DNA of 64,000 nucleotides from Nocardioides rubriscoriae (GTDB taxonomy: Bacteria; Actinomycetota; Actinomycetes; Propionibacteriales; Nocardioidaceae): assembly GCF_008087085.1 (NCBI RefSeq), contig NZ_VIYJ01000014.1:1-64000 (forward strand), read 5' to 3'. Below, one piece after another: positions 61,709 through 64,000 of the stretch (positions are counted from its first letter, which is position 1; each line of letters opens with the position of its first letter). The notes below the pieces were generated by a model, which worked only from the letters and a program-made list of their open reading frames with translations, was not told the origin of the DNA and ran no database searches. A program made the translations under genes and the position numbers.

Positions 61709-64000
61709 GGCGCACCGACCGGGATCGAGGCGCCCAGCGAGACCGGACCGGTCGGCTCGCCCGGCACGGACTGGCCGCGCTCCTCGCGGAAGGTGATGTG
61801 GGGGTCGGGGACGTCGGGGGCGTTGACGAACGACACGAACCGGCGCAGCTTGTCGGGGTCGTCGAGGGTGGCCTTCCACTCGTCGAAGTAGCCGCCGACG
61901 TGGCGCTCCATCGCAGCCTCGAGCTCCGAGCCGAGGCCGAGCACGTCGTCGACGACCACCGCGCGCACGCGCTCCAGCCCGCCGTCGAGGGAGTCGACCC
62001 AGGGCGCGGTGCGCTGGAGCCGGTCGGCGGTGCGGACGTAGTACATGAGGAACCGGTCGAGGTAGCGGACCAGCGTCTCGGTGTCGAGGTCGCCGACGAG
62101 CAGCCGCGCGTGCACGGGGGTGGCGCCACCGTTGCCGCCGACGTAGAGGTTCCACCCCTTCTCGGTGGCGATGACGCCGAAGTCCTTGCCGCGCGCCTCG
62201 GCGCACTCGCGCGCGCACCCGGACACCCCGCCCTTGAGCTTGTGCGGCGAGCGCAGCCCGCGGTAGCGCAGCTCGAGGTCGATGGCGAGCTGGGTCGAGT
62301 CCTGCACGCCGTAGCGGCACCAGGTCGAGCCGACGCACGACTTCACGGTGCGCAGCGACTTGCCGTAGGCGTGGCCGGACTCGAAGCCGGCGTCGACCAG
62401 GCGTCGCCAGATCGCGGGCAGCTCCTCCATCCGGGCGCCGAACAGGTCGATGCGCTGCCCGCCGGTGATCTTGGTGTAGAGCCCGAAGTCGCGCGCGACC
62501 TCGCCGATCACGATCAGCCCCTCGGGCGTCACCTCGCCGCCGGGGATCCGTGGCACGACCGAGTAGGTGCCGTTGCGCTGGATGTTGGCGAGGTAGGCGT
62601 CGTTGGTGTCCTGGATCGTCACGTGCGCGGCGTCGAGCACGTGGTGCCCCCCGAGCCGGGAGGCCAGGATCGAGGCCACCGCCGGCTTGCAGACGTCGCA
62701 GCCGCGCCCGCCGGTGCCGTGCGCGGCGAGCACGGCGTCGTACGTCGTGTGCTCGTGGATCGCGACGACCTCGAAGAGCTCCTGCCGGGTCAGGGCGAAG
62801 TGCTCGCACAGGCTGCGATCGACCACCTTGCCCACCGACTCGAAGTAGTCCTCGATGAGCTTCTTGGTCAGCGACTTGCACGACCCGCAGGTCGACCCGG
62901 CACGCGTGGTCTCCCCCGCCGCGGCGGCCGCGACGATGTCGGCCTTGGTCACGTCGTTGCACGAGCAGACCTGCGCCTCGTCGGGCAGCACCAGCCCGCC
63001 CGACCCGCCCGAGGTCACCGGCAGGATGAGCTCCTCGGGGTTGGCCGGCAGCGGCAGGCCGGCACTGGTCGGGGTGGCGAGCATCGGGCGCAGCACCCCG
63101 TACGCCGACGCGTCGCCGACCAGCACGCCGCCGAGCAGCCGGGTGCCGTCGTCGCTGACGACGAGCTTCTTGTAGACCCCCGCGACGGCGTCTGCGTAGA
63201 CGAGCTCGAGGGCACCCTCGGTGGTCGCGAACGCGTCGCCGAACGACGCCACGTCGACGCCCATCAGCTTGAGCTTGGTCGACAGGTCGGCCCCGGTGAA
63301 GGCGCCGTCGCCGCCGAGCAGCGCGTCGACGGCCACCTCGGCCATGGCGTAGCCGGGCGCGACCAGGCCGTACATCCGCCCGCCCGGCGCCGCGCACTCC
63401 CCGATCGCCCACACGTGCGGGTCGGAGGTCCGGCACTGCGCGTCGACCAGGACGCCGCCGCGCTCGGCCAGGTCGAGTCCGGCCGCGCGCGCCAGCGCGT
63501 CGCGGGGCCGGATGCCGGCCGAGAACACGACCAGGTCGGCGTCGACGCTGGTCGAGGTGCGAGCGGAGCGAGCCTCGAGACCACCGTCGACCTCCATCGC
63601 CAGCCCGGTGACCCGCTCCTGCCCCAGCACCGCGGTCGTCATGGCGCCGGTGTGCACGGTGAGCCCGAGGCCCTCGACGTGGCGCCGCAGGCAGGCGCCA
63701 CCGGCGTCGTCGACCTGCACCGCCATCAGGCGTGGCGCCATCTCGACGACGTGGGTCTCGAGGCCCAGGTCGGCCAGCGCCTTGGCGGCCTCGAGCCCGA
63801 GCAGCCCGCCGCCGATCACCGCACCGACCCGGGCCCCGGCGGCGGCGTCGCGGATCGCCTCGAGGTCCTCGATCGTGCGGTAGACGAACGCGCCGGTCAG
63901 GTCGTGGCCCGGCACCGGTGGCACGAACGGCGCCGCGCCGGTGGCGAGCACCAGCTCGTCGTACCGGATCACGTGGCCGTCGTCGAGCAGCAGGGTCCGC
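61705..64000 (-). CDS. nirB: Nitrite reductase (NADH) large subunit, 5' end outside window
   Basis: The visible 765 codons cover most of NirB. An FAD/NAD(P) oxidoreductase domain comes first (LVLATGAAPFVPPVPG, VGAVIGGGLLGLEAAKAL). A BFD-type [2Fe-2S] domain follows (VCSCNDVTKADI, TCGSCKSLTKKLIEDYF), then a sulfite/nitrite reductase domain with siroheme-[4Fe-4S] ligands (SCVGSTWC and GVSGCARECAEARGKDFGVIA). The start codon lies beyond 64000. NirB uses siroheme, matching the chelatase and hemD genes downstream. Confidence 0.95.
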   Translation of the reverse strand, partial: RTLLLDDGHVIRYDELVLATGAAPFVPPVPGHDLTGAFVYRTIEDLEAIRDAAAGARVGAVIGGGLLGLEAAKALADLGLETHVVEMAPRLMAVQVDDAGGACLRRHVEGLGLTVHTGAMTTAVLGQERVTGLAMEVDGGLEARSARTSTSVDADLVVFSAGIRPRDALARAAGLDLAERGGVLVDAQCRTSDPHVWAIGECAAPGGRMYGLVAPGYAMAEVAVDALLGGDGAFTGADLSTKLKLMGVDVASFGDAFATTEGALELVYADAVAGVYKKLVVSDDGTRLLGGVLVGDASAYGVLRPMLATPTSAGLPLPANPEELILPVTSGGSGGLVLPDEAQVCSCNDVTKADIVAAAAAGETTRAGSTCGSCKSLTKKLIEDYFESVGKVVDRSLCEHFALTRQELFEVVAIHEHTTYDAVLAAHGTGGRGCDVCKPAVASILASRLGGHHVLDAAHVTIQDTNDAYLANIQRNGTYSVVPRIPGGEVTPEGLIVIGEVARDFGLYTKITGGQRIDLFGARMEELPAIWRRLVDAGFESGHAYGKSLRTVKSCVGSTWCRYGVQDSTQLAIDLELRYRGLRSPHKLKGGVSGCARECAEARGKDFGVIATEKGWNLYVGGNGGATPVHARLLVGDLDTETLVRYLDRFLMYYVRTADRLQRTAPWVDSLDGGLERVRAVVVDDVLGLGSELEAAMERHVGGYFDEWKATLDDPDKLRRFVSFVNAPDVPDPHITFREERGQSVPGEPTGPVSLGASIPVGAP

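Overview
The window is high-GC DNA (third codon positions almost always G or C) from an actinomycete. Gene content and order point to the Propionibacteriales, most likely a Nocardioides-like organism: TopA with a lysine-rich tail, a BldG-type STAS protein near hppA and a Zn-finger helicase, a tad pilus operon with a DUF4244 pilin, and a HemD fused to a winged helix beside nirBD. The genus call is inference from gene content. Genes are tightly packed, with many GTG starts and many 4-base ATGA/GTGA overlaps that imply translational coupling.

Region 1 (1-17.6 kb) is metabolic and accessory. A minus-strand operon (isochorismatase-like protein, MFS exporter, MarR regulator, citrate synthase 2) has a clear promoter with an overlapping operator. 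Then come a GABA-type aminotransferase and amino-acid permease, a frameshifted YhhN protein, a secreted GH31 glycosidase, a YceI protein, and the last two steps of the beta-ketoadipate pathway (pcaI, pcaJ, pcaF). Two GlxA-type (DJ-1 plus AraC) regulators, each divergent from a small hydrolase-fold gene, flank this block.

Region 2 (17.65-19.61 kb) is a decayed insertion at tRNA-Thr(CGU). A 34-bp copy of the tRNA 3' part marks the far end; inside are an intact istB, an istA remnant and IS21-type terminal repeats.

Region 3 (19.7-41.4 kb) is mostly chromosomal core: a LysR regulator, a MoxR/DUF58/VWA operon, a Tap-like peptidase, holB, tmk, topA, a methyltransferase, hppA and bldG. It also holds a VapBC pair whose toxin gene has a nonsense codon at a predicted active-site glutamate, and a frameshifted gene at 32.5 kb.

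Region 4 (41.5-52.7 kb) holds an MrfA/YprA-type helicase, a complete tad (type IVb pilus) operon with a CpaE/Ssd ATPase, a HAD phosphatase, and a three-gene module around a secreted-looking WXG-lipase fusion. It is followed by a candidate orphan structured RNA with its own promoter and terminator.

Region 5 (52.7-64 kb) holds a TetR regulator with paired operators, a Fic-fold protein lacking the catalytic His, a LytS/LytTR two-component system coupled to a DUF485/SSS carboxylate symporter, and siroheme/assimilatory nitrite reduction genes (cbiX-like, hemD-HTH, nirD, nirB cut by the window end).

Three genes (citrate synthase, yhhN, the gene at 32.5 kb) are each broken by what looks like one base in or next to a short repeat or homopolymer. 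This could mean real decay or uncorrected assembly errors. The strongest candidates for something undescribed are the orphan RNA at 52.5 kb and the WXG-lipase module next to it.
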